Shown one piece after another: positions 6,715 to 15,863 of a stretch of DNA of 64,000 nucleotides. The notes under the pieces were generated by a model. The model searched no databases. It saw nothing but the letters and a program-made list of their open reading frames with translations, and was not told the origin of the DNA. Both the position numbers and the translations under genes were made by a program. Source of the DNA: Komagataeibacter medellinensis NBRC 3288 (lineage in GTDB: Bacteria > Pseudomonadota > Alphaproteobacteria > Acetobacterales > Acetobacteraceae); the NCBI RefSeq assembly GCF_000182745.2, contig NC_016027.1, positions 2,386,001-2,450,000 of the forward strand. The letters run 5' to 3'. Within the stretch, counting starts at the first letter, position 1; every line of letters starts with the position of its first letter.

Positions 6715-8079
6715 ATGTCCCGCTCTCTTCTGCTCAAAAATGCCCTGCGTCTGGTCACGATGGATGCGGACAGGCGCGAGATTGCGGGCGGATGGGTACT
6801 GGTGCGTGACCGGCAGGTGGCAGCCATCGGCACGCCCGCCGACCCCCTGCCCCCGGCAGACGAGGTACTGGACATGACCGGCCATGTGGTGATGCCGGGC
6901 ATGGTCAATACCCACCACCACATGTACCAGACCCTGACGCGCGCCATCCCTGCGGCGCAGGATGTCTCGCTGTTCGGGTGGTTGCAGGCGCTCTATCCCA
7001 TCTGGGCGGGGCTGACGCCCGAGATGATCCACGTTTCCGCCTGCACGGCCATGACCGAACTGCTGTGGTCAGGCTGCACCACCACCAGCGACCATCTTTA
7101 CCTGTTCCCCAATGGCGCACGGCTGGATGACGAGATCGAAGCAGCGGCCCGGATGGGCATGCGCTTTCATGCCGCGCGCGGGGCGATGAGCGTAGGCGAA
7201 AGCCAGGGTGGCCTGCCGCCCGACCGCGTGGTGGAGGATGAAGACGCCATTCTGACCGATACCCAGCGCGTGATTGAAACCTATCATGACCCGGCACGCT
7301 TTTCGATGTTACGGGTGGCGGTGGCCCCATGCTCGCCTTTTTCCGTCAGTCGTGACCTGATGCGTAATGCTGCCAGCCTTGCGCGCGTCACAGGCACCAT
7401 GCTGCATACCCATCTGGCTGAAAACGCGAGCGATATCGCCTATAGCCGCGAAAAATTCGACATGACCCCCGCTGAATATGCCGAGGATACCGGCTGGGTC
7501 GGATCGGATGTCTGGCACGCGCATTGCGTACGGCTGGATGATGCGGGCATCAAGCGCTTTGGCGCGACCCATACCGGTATGGCGCACTGTCCGTGTTCCA
7601 ACATGCGGCTGGGGTCTGGTATTGCCCCGGTGCGCCGCATGGTGGCTGCGGGCATGCGGGTGGGGCTGGGGGTGGATGGCTCGGCCTCTAACGATGGCAG
7701 CCACATGCTGGGTGAAGCCCGGCAGGCCATGCTGCTGGGCCGCCTGCTGGGGGGGGAGGACAACCAGCCGATGATGCAGGCACGTGAAGTGTTGGAACTG
7801 GCTACGCGCGGTGGTGCTGCCGTGCTGGGGCGCGATGACGTGGGCCACCTTGCCGCAGGCATGGCGGCCGACATTGTGGCGTTCGACCTGCGGGGGATCG
7901 ACCATGCCGGTGCCCAGTCGGACCCTGTTGCCGCCCTGGTATTCTGCACGCCGGGCAAGGTGGCGTACAGTATTGTCAACGGTCGGATACTGATCCGGGA
8001 CGGGGTATTTACCGGGCATGATCCCGCGCGTCTGGCCCGTCGCCATAATGAACTGGCTCGCCAACTGCTTCAGGCATGA
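6715..8079 (+). CDS. Amidohydrolase, likely 8-oxoguanine deaminase
   Basis: This 454-residue protein is of the amidohydrolase superfamily (AtzB/TrzN/8-oxoguanine deaminase group). The metal site is visible: HHH in MVNTHHHMYQ near residue 67, a His in HTHLAENASD, a His in WHAHCVRL and the Asp in GLGVDGSASNDGSHM. The SNDGSHML motif and HCPCSNMRLGSG are typical of 8-oxoguanine deaminases, which release ammonia from the oxidised base in purine salvage. ATG at 6715 is chosen because GGTGAG lies just before it. Its stop codon is the first base of repeat copy 2. The exact substrate is inferred. Confidence 0.82.
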   Translation: MSRSLLLKNALRLVTMDADRREIAGGWVLVRDRQVAAIGTPADPLPPADEVLDMTGHVVMPGMVNTHHHMYQTLTRAIPAAQDVSLFGWLQALYPIWAGLTPEMIHVSACTAMTELLWSGCTTTSDHLYLFPNGARLDDEIEAAARMGMRFHAARGAMSVGESQGGLPPDRVVEDEDAILTDTQRVIETYHDPARFSMLRVAVAPCSPFSVSRDLMRNAASLARVTGTMLHTHLAENASDIAYSREKFDMTPAEYAEDTGWVGSDVWHAHCVRLDDAGIKRFGATHTGMAHCPCSNMRLGSGIAPVRRMVAAGMRVGLGVDGSASNDGSHMLGEARQAMLLGRLLGGEDNQPMMQAREVLELATRGGAAVLGRDDVGHLAAGMAADIVAFDLRGIDHAGAQSDPVAALVFCTPGKVAYSIVNGRILIRDGVFTGHDPARLARRHNELARQLLQA

Positions 8080-8204
8080 AATCATAAAAGTTTTTTGTAA
8101 AGATTTTTTCAAGAAGCTTCAGGGAATGCTGCCTTTTTATAAAAAGGCAGCATTCCCTGAAGCTTTTGGTATTTTTATCAATAGTTATTGTCAGGCAGTC
8201 TTTT
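8077..8204 (+). repeat. Dispersed hairpin repeat, copy 2, with a 52-bp perfect palindrome
   Basis: The copy begins at the TGA stop of the upstream gene (TGAAATCATAAAAG) and runs to the end of the convergent SDR gene, so it is the whole intergenic gap. Bases 8114-8165 form a perfect palindrome with 26-bp arms (centre TTTTTATAAAAA, outer ends AAGCTTCAGGG). A tail with TTTTTATCAATA and TCAGGCAGTCT matches copy 3. It probably terminates both converging genes. Confidence 0.8.
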
Positions 8205-9018
8205 AGTGTCGGCGTGCGGACAGGCGGCGCATATAGGCGCGGTAGCCGCGGCGGCCCAGTATCTTCATGATGGGCAGGCTCACATTAAGCAACGGCATGA
8301 AGGTAAGGCAGGCATGGGTGAATAGCTTGTCGAACAAAGAGCTGAAGCGTTCGCGGCTGCGGCCTTCGCAGCATTCAAGGATGCGCCTTGCCGTGACATC
8401 AGGTTCCTGCGGCGGGTCAATGAAGTTATAAATCGACCCACCCGCGCTCATTTCCCGGCTGAGCATGGGGGTGTTGACGCTGGCGGGGTAGAGGGAAGAC
8501 ACCTGTATGCGTCGGGGCCTGAGTTCCTGCTCCAGTGCACGCGCAAAGCCGCGCAGGCCGAATTTTGCCGCCGTGTAGACACTGCTGCCCGCCAGCGGGA
8601 ACACCGCCGCCATCGAGTTGACAAACACGATATGCCCCCCATCGCGCATGGCGGGCAGCAGGGCATTGGTCAGTTCGATCGGTGCTGTCAGGTCAACCGT
8701 GATCTGGTCGGCCATGGTCGTGCTGTCCAGCTTCCCCACGGGCTGCGGGGTAATCACGCCAGCGCAATGTACGAGTACGTCAATGATCGGTTCATGGCTG
8801 GTAATGAGCGGGGCTGCTGCGCCAATACTGTCCATATCCGTCAGGTCGCAGGTCACAACCGTGACACCGGGTATGTCCACCGTGCTCTGGCGTGACAGGA
8901 TGATGACCCGATATCCACGCCCCAGCATGAGCTGGACCAGTGCGCGCCCAATTCCGCCAGTTGCACCCGTTACAATGGCAACCTGACGGGCTCTGTCGTT
9001 TAAAGCACTATTTTCCAA
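8203..9018 (-). CDS. Short-chain dehydrogenase/reductase (SDR)
   Basis: A 271-residue classical SDR: TGATGGIG cofactor motif at about residues 18-25, an NSMAAVFP segment supplying the catalytic Ser, then YTAAK with the Tyr and Lys. After the core comes a C-terminal extension with a hydrophobic stretch (LTFMPLLNVSLPIMKILG), suggesting membrane association. Substrate unknown; similar proteins act on acyl or steroid-like alcohols. It converges on the deaminase gene through the palindromic repeat. Confidence 0.85.
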   Translation of the reverse strand: MENSALNDRARQVAIVTGATGGIGRALVQLMLGRGYRVIILSRQSTVDIPGVTVVTCDLTDMDSIGAAAPLITSHEPIIDVLVHCAGVITPQPVGKLDSTTMADQITVDLTAPIELTNALLPAMRDGGHIVFVNSMAAVFPLAGSSVYTAAKFGLRGFARALEQELRPRRIQVSSLYPASVNTPMLSREMSAGGSIYNFIDPPQEPDVTARRILECCEGRSRERFSSLFDKLFTHACLTFMPLLNVSLPIMKILGRRGYRAYMRRLSARRH

Positions 9019-9346
9019 TGACCTACTTACTTCCCTGACAGCTAAGCCTGTCGTAGCGCCTGATACGCGCTCGTGCAGACAGTCCGCAAGATGTTTTCCC
9101 GGCCAGGCGGGAGAATACTGTTCTGCTGACTGTGGGGAGCATGGTATCGGGAATCAGATAATCCGTCGAGCAGGTGATAAGCCTGCGCGCCCTTGCGTCA
9201 GAGGGCACAACAGTCCCGGGAAATGGAATTGGGGAAACGGGGCGGCCTCCGGTAATGATGACAAAGCGGCATATGGCCAACACAATGTCTCATGCGCCAT
9301 ACGTGATGCCACGTTGCCATGCAGTTCCATGGACTCCCCCAAAGTT
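9019..9346. other. Intergenic region, no gene seen
   Basis: The 328 bases upstream of the SDR gene hold only overlapping open frames with no ribosome sites and no recognisable protein. The SDR promoter should lie here, and the end of the SGNH gene abuts the right side. Confidence 0.4.
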
Positions 9347-10351
9347 CTAGGACGGACCAGCCGCAGTGGATTGATGTTCTGTTGTTGATGCGGGGGCTGG
9401 TAGCGGAGTGGTGGCAACCCTAGCTTGCTGTACTGCATTGGGCTGGTAACAGGCAATCATGGGTTCGAGTATTTTCGCTGCTTTCTGGTAGCCGCTTGGG
9501 GTCAGATGCACGCCGTCATCTGCGCGAAGGCGTATTTTTGACCCATCAACACCTTCGCCATAAGCAGAGAAATGCCCGTTATCAGAAAAAACCGACCATA
9601 GTGGCACAAATTGTGCACCATTCTTTATGGCCTGGTCCTGGAAAATATTATTCAAGATGGCCATGTCAGCCGAGAATACATCATCACGCACCATCGGATG
9701 CCCGACCCAGATAACGGGGATATGTGCATCTTTCAGTGTCACGATGATATCGCGCACCCGTGACGAATAGATTTTTGTGAAATTGGCCAGCTGATTCTGG
9801 TCAACGGCACCATGAACCCTTACCGGCGGCCTGTCATTGGCCCCAAACATGATGACAGCAACATCGGCATGTTCAGTAGCCGCCAGTTTATGGACCTCAT
9901 CCGGCCAGTTATAAAATGCTACCGATACCAGGCCGGTGGAAATCTTGCTGTGGTCCAGAATACGCATATTTCTGTTCGTGCGATAAAGCCACCGTAATCC
10001 CCCTGCCAGACCCTGGGCCTGTGAATCACCAATGACCAGGACCCGCCCGGTTTCACCTGTAGAGGGAACACAGACCTGTGCTTCGGGCGGGGTCGTAACG
10101 GCAGCAGGGGCGGCATCAGCTGTCTGCGATGTAGCTGGCGTTGCCTGTGTCGCGCTGGAAGCAGGTACCGCTACAGGTGCTACCGATGTTGTAGGGGCAG
10201 TGGGAGAGGCGGGTTGGGGCGCTCCGTTTGCAGGTGTTTGCGCGTGGGCACCAGTGCATAGCGCGGAAAACAGGGCAGTGGCGCACATGAGATGGCGAAA
10301 CCTGCTTTGGGAAACGCTATTTCCTTTTAGCCAATTGGAAGAAAAAAACAT
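9347..10351 (-). CDS. Exported SGNH hydrolase, DUF459 type
   Basis: ATG at 10351 with GAGG upstream gives 334 residues and a signal peptide cut near CTGAHA-Q (residues 36-38). A Pro/Ala/Thr-rich linker (39-90) precedes the SGNH domain: GDSQ with nucleophile Ser110, GANDRP with Asn172, and DDGVHLTPSGY with Asp279/His282. DUF459 proteins are periplasmic and often accompany MBOAT O-acetyltransferases; an MBOAT gene lies 4 kb away. An O-acetylesterase or acetyltransferase role on a cell-surface polymer is the likely function. An earlier GTG start (10387) has no ribosome site. Confidence 0.8.
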   Translation of the reverse strand: MFFSSNWLKGNSVSQSRFRHLMCATALFSALCTGAHAQTPANGAPQPASPTAPTTSVAPVAVPASSATQATPATSQTADAAPAAVTTPPEAQVCVPSTGETGRVLVIGDSQAQGLAGGLRWLYRTNRNMRILDHSKISTGLVSVAFYNWPDEVHKLAATEHADVAVIMFGANDRPPVRVHGAVDQNQLANFTKIYSSRVRDIIVTLKDAHIPVIWVGHPMVRDDVFSADMAILNNIFQDQAIKNGAQFVPLWSVFSDNGHFSAYGEGVDGSKIRLRADDGVHLTPSGYQKAAKILEPMIACYQPNAVQQARVATTPLPAPASTTEHQSTAAGPS

Positions 10352-10399
10352 AAATACCTCAAACGCATTCGCTGCAGACTGGTGCACGGTAATGAGAAC

Positions 10400-10620
10400 T
10401 TAACTAAAAAATTCTGATATCAACAGGGTATAATTACAATACAGTTTTCAAAAAAATAAGGTGCATTAATAAATTTTTGATCAAATAAGTTAACTATCTA
10501 TGGAATAAAATATTCATATTTATGAAATTAAATGAAAAAATATAAAAACATATATAAAAAAATTTATCATTTCTCTTTACTGTGATCCTGTAAAATCGTC
10601 AATCTATTCTGAAATAATTG
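10400..10620. promoter_or_regulatory. Very AT-rich intergenic island
   Basis: About 220 bases are dominated by A and T runs, in sharp contrast to the GC-rich surroundings. The island lies upstream of the DUF459 SGNH gene and beyond the 3' end of the lytic transglycosylase gene. It has no convincing gene. It probably holds the SGNH promoter and may be a site for a nucleoid or silencing protein. Confidence 0.5.
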
Positions 10621-10800
10621 GCATGACTTTAGGTGGAATGTATTGTGAGGGTGGCAGGGATGGTTTCCCCAATGCGGGCATTGTTTGCAGGACAGTTGGA
10701 AGAAATGATCAGAAACGACCATCAGGCGTATCAGCGCCAATGCCAGAAGTTTACGGCCCTTTCCCAGGGGAACGTAATATTGCAGGGCGGCAGGCATGTC

Positions 10801-12396
10801 CTACTGGAAGGATGTTTCTGCTGCCAGGGGGAGTTTGGCTTTCTCGCCCAGGGCCAGTGAATCAAGGGTCGCGGGCCGACGATTGAGTTTTTCCGAATAC
10901 ATCCAGCTATGCAGCAGTACTGTCTCGATCCAGTTTCGGACTCTGGGCTTGGGAATGGCCTCCAGAAAGGCAAGGGGCTCATCTGTGCTTTGTTCGGACG
11001 CCTTCCAGTGGGCTACCATGGCATGGCCCACCGCATAACTTGCCAGCAGGCGGATGAGGTGGTTGTTGATGCGGCCATCCCGGGCCAGCGCCATCAGGTA
11101 ACGCTGCCCGATCAGTAGATTGAAGGATGGGTTATTGAGATCCTCCAGTCGACTACCAGCGAAATTCGCGGCTGTAAGGGGCATGAGTTGCATCAACCCC
11201 CTTGCGCCGCTTTTGGAGACGACCGTGGGCTGGAAGCGCGATTCAATGGAGATGATCCCATATATAAGCGCGGGGTCCACCACAAACCCGCCGCGTGGCG
11301 TAAAGCGATGCGGAAGATCAAGGGCATGGCCAGGAACAAGCTTGCTGGACCTAGCGTAAGGTGTTCCGGCAGCATTTTCAACCGCGTGTGCAATAAGCCC
11401 TATGGACTGGCGTTCATTGATATTGTCCGCATTGGCCCAGTCATTGTGCAGTTCGGCCTCGGCCAGGTCCATACGGCCAACCTGCAGAAGTGCCATTGCC
11501 CGGTGGCCTGCGGGCCGTGCGGCAACCACGGCTACATCGGCAACCGCGATTACGGCTGTATCATTCTGTGATTCGTTTTTATCAAGGGTGTGACGGGCAA
11601 TTACCCCATAAAAACAGTCTTTGCAGCGTGCACTCTGCACAAGCCAGCGCACGGCATCTTTCGTATTGCCCGCACGTCCGGCGGCGCGGCCTGCCCACCA
11701 CGATGCCGCACTACGCAGGTCTTTGGAGGCTCTATCGGCATTGGCCGCCCACGCAAATAGCTGTTGTGACTGCGGTACTTCCCCCAACCGCCAGGCAGAC
11801 AGGCCCGCATAAAACGCCACTCTGCCGCTTGCTTCCCTGAAGGCGGAGGTGGCCAAGGCCCTGCCGAGAACAATCCTGTCCTGTCCCTGTGCGTAAAGGT
11901 TCTGTGCGTCAGTCGCGCTGAGGGTCCTGCCAGCCATCCTGTTCCCACCGACAAGAGCATCGGGATTGCTACGAAATGCCAGCATGGCCCGCATCATGGG
12001 GGTAGCCGGAAGATCCGGATATTGTGCCAGCCAGCTTTCCAGCATAGGGGTGGAGCAGGCATGTGATGCATGAAGGCACCGTTCTGCCAGAACACTGCCG
12101 GTCAGGCTGCCATCTTTCAACTGCCGCAGCAGGGCATCCGCCCCATCAAAATTACCGGCGGACTGATCGGCAAAAGCGGCGCGGAGACGGGCGGCATCGC
12201 TTGCGGAAAGCGGATGGAGCAGGGTTGCCTGCCCCTGTAACATGGGAACAGCCATGGCAACTTCATCGGCCGGCAGGGGATGGGCGGAGAGGCCCGATGG
12301 CTGGCAAAATGCTGTTGTCAAAGAAAAAACAGCAATAGATGCAACGACAAAAAGACCTGCTATTCCATGCTTCAGGGGGCGCAAAATATACCGCAT
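10801..12396 (-). CDS. Soluble lytic transglycosylase (Slt type)
   Basis: The C-terminal 150 residues carry the SLT fold: YGIISIESRFQP with the catalytic Glu, then GARGLMQLMP, NPSFNLLIGQRYL and LLASYAVG. The long N-terminal part is helical and TPR-like (FYAGLSAWRLGEVPQ, AASWWAGRAAGRAGNTKDAV), as in Slt70. ATG at 12396 places a signal peptide (HGIAGLFVVASIAVFSLTTA) at the start; an open frame reaches 12474. The enzyme cleaves peptidoglycan to 1,6-anhydro-muropeptides. It is divergent from the SGNH/MBOAT operon, whose product could control its access to substrate. Confidence 0.87.
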   Translation of the reverse strand: MRYILRPLKHGIAGLFVVASIAVFSLTTAFCQPSGLSAHPLPADEVAMAVPMLQGQATLLHPLSASDAARLRAAFADQSAGNFDGADALLRQLKDGSLTGSVLAERCLHASHACSTPMLESWLAQYPDLPATPMMRAMLAFRSNPDALVGGNRMAGRTLSATDAQNLYAQGQDRIVLGRALATSAFREASGRVAFYAGLSAWRLGEVPQSQQLFAWAANADRASKDLRSAASWWAGRAAGRAGNTKDAVRWLVQSARCKDCFYGVIARHTLDKNESQNDTAVIAVADVAVVAARPAGHRAMALLQVGRMDLAEAELHNDWANADNINERQSIGLIAHAVENAAGTPYARSSKLVPGHALDLPHRFTPRGGFVVDPALIYGIISIESRFQPTVVSKSGARGLMQLMPLTAANFAGSRLEDLNNPSFNLLIGQRYLMALARDGRINNHLIRLLASYAVGHAMVAHWKASEQSTDEPLAFLEAIPKPRVRNWIETVLLHSWMYSEKLNRRPATLDSLALGEKAKLPLAAETSFQ

Positions 12397-12751
12397 AATT
12401 GCGGGAAATAACAGATATTCTAAAATAGATAAATACCAGAATTGCGCGCTGATAACGCGGCCCTGTTCAGGCATGATTCAGTTCGTGACGGCATGGTGTA
12501 TAAGACAACAGAAAATGATAGGGCTGTTTCTTCCGGTCATATTGTGTCGTATTGCCATTCATTAAGATGACCCCACAGGTTTTCGGCATGGTCAGGGCGG
12601 GGTAGACCCAATCCCGTGCAATCTGTCGGGGTTTGCGGTCGTATCGTGGGAAGGGTGGGGCATGCTCTGGTGTTCATGATATGTCTAGGACGCCTGTCCA
12701 GAGTATTTCTCCTTGCGCTACCCCTCATCAACGGCACAGCGCCGGGTAGGT

Positions 12752-12776
12752 TGCCGGGCATGCCCGATGCCCGGCA
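12752..12776. repeat. Perfect 10-bp inverted repeat upstream of the SGNH/MBOAT operon
   Basis: TGCCGGGCAT (12752-12761) and ATGCCCGGCA (12767-12776) flank a 5-base loop. It lies between the divergent transglycosylase and SGNH genes. There is no T-run, so it could be an operator or leader hairpin. The rest of the gap from 12397 to 12853 shows no gene I would support. Confidence 0.5.
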
Positions 12777-12853
12777 GACGCTGAAAATATGTGGTTACAG
12801 ATATGGTGTTCCATGGTAAAATTTCCCCAATAAAGATTTTCATTGGGAACTCT

Positions 12854-14179
12854 GTGGCACGCACTCACCATAAGCTGAGCAATAGCCTGTTTCGTAATTG
12901 CTCTTTGTCCCTGTTTTGTGCAGTGCTGTTAATGGGGTGTGCTGCATCCCAGGATGCGGCACCAGCCCGATCTATTGAGAAATTGGGTCGCTATTCTTCT
13001 GTTGTGCCTTTTTATAAAGCCCTGGATGCCCTACAGGGTGGTAAAGTGACAGAACCCGTTACTATATTGCAGATTGGTGATAGCCACACCGCTAACGATG
13101 CGTTTAGCGACCAGATGCGCACCCAGTTGCAACAGCGGTTCGGCAATGCGGGCAGGGGCTACATGCAACCCGGCGTGCCATTTCGCTATTACCATCCCGC
13201 ACAGGTTACTGTTTCCTCTAATGGGTGGACTGCTGTCAGTGCGTTCAGCAAGACGGCGACAGGCCCGTGGGGCATCAGCTTGGTCAGGCAGCATGCGGAC
13301 GCACCTGCCAGCATGACCGTTACCGCAGATGAAGCCGGCGGGCTTGGCCATGGGATGGTGGAATTTCTGCGCCAGCCAGGGGGCGGGCAGATTGTCGTGC
13401 AGACAGATGATGGTGGGCACACCGTCGTTTCAACCGCATCATCCCAGAATGCCGATGCCATGTGGTTGCGGATGCCCACCACGCCCAATACCCAGTCCGT
13501 TACCGTCTCGGCCATGGGTGATGGCCCGGTCGATATACTGGGTTGGGAAGTTGGGAAAGGGAGCCAGACAAGGCTAGAGCCAGGAATATTATATTCCAAT
13601 CTGGGTATTACAGGCTCTACGATAGATATCGTGAGCAAGGTTGATCCCAGAATATTATCCGAAGAAATCAGACACATCAAACCAAGCCTGCTGATTGTTG
13701 CCTTTGGCACCAACGAAGGGTTCAACAACACTACGAATTTCGATTCATATGCTGCCCGGTATGAACAGATCATACATGATTTGCATAGTGCCGCACCCAT
13801 GGCGGGCCTTGTCGTCACACTGCCGCCTGATGGTGTTCACCAGGAACGGCAGGCCCCTTATACTCGCTCGTGTGAGAGGCTGGCATACGAAGCCAGGGGC
13901 TTCGCCACGCCACCCGCGCTCAACACTGTCCGCCAGGCACAGACAGGTGTGGCCCAGCGTAACCACTGGATGCAGTGGGACTGGCGTCAGGCCATGGCCG
14001 ATACGACGCATTCCGACGGGCGCTGCACCATTCTTGTCTGGGGGCGTCGCAATCCACCAATCGCGGCAAAAGATCATGTCCATCTTCTGAAAGCAGGCTA
14101 CCAGCAGACTGCCATGTCATTGTACAATGATTTAATGAATGGCTACAGTTTATGGTCTTTGCAGAAACATAAAAAATAA
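12854..14179 (+). CDS. SGNH-fold lipoprotein, Ape1/PatB-like esterase or acetyltransferase
   Basis: GTG at 12854 (GGGA upstream) gives a lipoprotein signal with lipobox LLMGC, Cys29; the frame is open back to 12791. SGNH blocks: QIGDSHTA with Ser77, FGTNEGF, and DHVHLLKAGY with Asp407/His410. The GDSHTA block and the following RGYMQPGVPFRYYHP segment resemble bacterial peptidoglycan O-acetylesterases. It overlaps the MBOAT start (TAATG), so the two are translationally coupled. The MBOAT enzyme would move acetyl across the membrane and this protein would place it on, or remove it from, the polymer. Target (peptidoglycan or polysaccharide) is inferred. Confidence 0.75.
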   Translation: MARTHHKLSNSLFRNCSLSLFCAVLLMGCAASQDAAPARSIEKLGRYSSVVPFYKALDALQGGKVTEPVTILQIGDSHTANDAFSDQMRTQLQQRFGNAGRGYMQPGVPFRYYHPAQVTVSSNGWTAVSAFSKTATGPWGISLVRQHADAPASMTVTADEAGGLGHGMVEFLRQPGGGQIVVQTDDGGHTVVSTASSQNADAMWLRMPTTPNTQSVTVSAMGDGPVDILGWEVGKGSQTRLEPGILYSNLGITGSTIDIVSKVDPRILSEEIRHIKPSLLIVAFGTNEGFNNTTNFDSYAARYEQIIHDLHSAAPMAGLVVTLPPDGVHQERQAPYTRSCERLAYEARGFATPPALNTVRQAQTGVAQRNHWMQWDWRQAMADTTHSDGRCTILVWGRRNPPIAAKDHVHLLKAGYQQTAMSLYNDLMNGYSLWSLQKHKK

Positions 14180-15591
14180 TGCTTTTCCCAACACTTAACT
14201 TCGCTTTATTCTTTATTGCCGTTGCTGTCATTCTGGCATTGATCGGTGGGCTGTGGGAAATCAAGAAGATTTTCCTGGTTGTCGCAAGCTATGTTTTTTA
14301 TGCTTTCTGGAACTGGCATTTCTGCATCCTGCTGCTGGCCAGCACGACTGTCAGCTATTCGGTAGGTCGATGGCTGCCGGAAGAAGACAGGCCCCGTTTG
14401 CGCAAGTGGATGGTAGGTTGCGGGATCGGAATCCAACTGCTCGTCTTGGCATTTTTTAAATATTACGATTTCTTTGCTACGTCTTTTAACAAGATGACGC
14501 GCGATGTTGGGTGGGGAGAGCCCGTTCCGCTTATTGAAATCCTTCTGCCTGTTGCCATTTCGTTTTTTACCTTTCATGGTATCAGCTATATTGTGGATGT
14601 ATACCGTGGCAAGGTCACGCGCTGCCGTCGTTTTACAGACATGATGCTATACATGTCTTTCTTTCCGCAGCTTGTGGCTGGCCCGATCGTAAGGTCTTCC
14701 AAATTCCTCCCGCAACTGGAGCGGCCTTCACTCACGCCGCCGCCGATGGCAACAGCCCTGCTAATGATTGCAGGCGGGCTTTTTAAAAAGGTCATACTGG
14801 CAAGCTATCTGGGAACGCAGCTTGTTGACCCGGTTTTTGCTGACCCCGCCAGTTTTTCGACGCTGGACCTGTTATTCGCGCTCTATGGGTTCGCCGTTCA
14901 GATATTCTGCGATTTTTCCGGTTATACGGATATTGCCATTGGTCTGGCCGCCCTGATGGGTTTCGAGTTCCCGCAAAACTTCAACCAGCCTTACCGTAGC
15001 CCGTCTTTACGCGATTTCTGGCGGCGCTGGCATATGACGCTATCTTTCTGGCTGCGTGACTATCTCTACATACCCCTTGGTGGCAGTCGGCATGGGCGAG
15101 TGCGTACGGCCGCCAATCTCATGATTACCATGCTGCTGGGGGGATTGTGGCACGGCGCGGCCATGAAATTTGTCATGTGGGGTGCCCTGCATGGTGGTGG
15201 CCTGCTGCTGGAGCGCCCTTTCTCCGATCGTCTGGAAAAGACACGGGGTATTGCGCGCGTTATGGCCGTACTGGTGATCTTCCACTTCGTCTGTTTTACA
15301 TGGCTGTTTTTTCATGCGGAAGATATGGAAAGTGTCTGGCTTTACCTGCAGTCCATGACGCCCCTGAAACCGGGAAGTTTTGCACAGGTCACGCCTTTTA
15401 CCCTGGGCCTGATCGCGCTCGGTATCGGTTTGCATTTCGTGTCCAAAAACATACCTGAGCGTGTTGGGGCGCTCCCTGCTGTGCGACGTACGCCAGACTG
15501 GATACTTGCCATTGCGTTTGGTCTATGCGTGTTGATGATTGATGCCGCAGGACCCAGCGGTGTCGCTCCCTTTATATATTTTCAGTTCTGA
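14179..15591 (+). CDS. AlgI/PatA-like MBOAT O-acetyltransferase
   Basis: A 470-residue polytopic membrane protein of the MBOAT family. It shows the family core NFNQPYRSPSLRDFWRRWH, LRDYLYIPLGGSRHG and GGLWHGAAMKFVMWGALHG, with the catalytic His at residue 325. AlgI-type proteins carry acetyl groups across the inner membrane for transfer to alginate, cellulose, peptidoglycan or other polymers by SGNH partners. The start overlaps the SGNH stop (TAATG) and the stop overlaps the next start (TGATG), forming one operon. Confidence 0.9.
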   Translation: MLFPTLNFALFFIAVAVILALIGGLWEIKKIFLVVASYVFYAFWNWHFCILLLASTTVSYSVGRWLPEEDRPRLRKWMVGCGIGIQLLVLAFFKYYDFFATSFNKMTRDVGWGEPVPLIEILLPVAISFFTFHGISYIVDVYRGKVTRCRRFTDMMLYMSFFPQLVAGPIVRSSKFLPQLERPSLTPPPMATALLMIAGGLFKKVILASYLGTQLVDPVFADPASFSTLDLLFALYGFAVQIFCDFSGYTDIAIGLAALMGFEFPQNFNQPYRSPSLRDFWRRWHMTLSFWLRDYLYIPLGGSRHGRVRTAANLMITMLLGGLWHGAAMKFVMWGALHGGGLLLERPFSDRLEKTRGIARVMAVLVIFHFVCFTWLFFHAEDMESVWLYLQSMTPLKPGSFAQVTPFTLGLIALGIGLHFVSKNIPERVGALPAVRRTPDWILAIAFGLCVLMIDAAGPSGVAPFIYFQF

Positions 15592-15863
15592 TGACGAAGT
15601 CTTCCCCTCAATCCCCCACGCGCCGTTTGCTGGCAATCGTGCTGGTGGCAGCCGCAAGCGGTATATTTTTCGGGTCTGTGCCCATTCTGGCCTGGGCCGA
15701 GCAGTTGCCGCCTGCCATGCCATACCAGACGACGCTTCAATCCGTGGCAGAGCGTTGGAATACGTTCGCAAGGCGTCTGAAGCTGACCGTGCCGTATGAC
15801 ACGGTCCGTGCATTGGAACGAGAGATTGAAAGCTACCGCTTCGCCCCTGCGCCAGACCAATGA
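15591..15863 (+). CDS. Small inner-membrane-anchored protein of the O-acetylation operon, 90 aa
   Basis: One N-terminal membrane segment (RRLLAIVLVAAASGIFFGSV) is followed by a short periplasmic, helical region with basic residues (AERWNTFARRLKLTVPYDT). It is coupled to the MBOAT gene through TGATG. No family is recognised. Coupling and topology suggest an accessory or scaffold subunit of the acetylation complex. Confidence 0.6.
   Translation: MTKSSPQSPTRRLLAIVLVAAASGIFFGSVPILAWAEQLPPAMPYQTTLQSVAERWNTFARRLKLTVPYDTVRALEREIESYRFAPAPDQ

Noticed and set aside
8077-8204. Insertion-sequence remnant or transposon ends
   Set aside because: There is no transposase frame, and all four family copies are short hairpins at gene ends, better explained as an intergenic repeat family.
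10567-10797. 76-codon minus frame in the gap right of the AT-rich island
   Set aside because: Cys/His-rich frame without ribosome site or homology; probably the untranslated end of the transglycosylase transcript.
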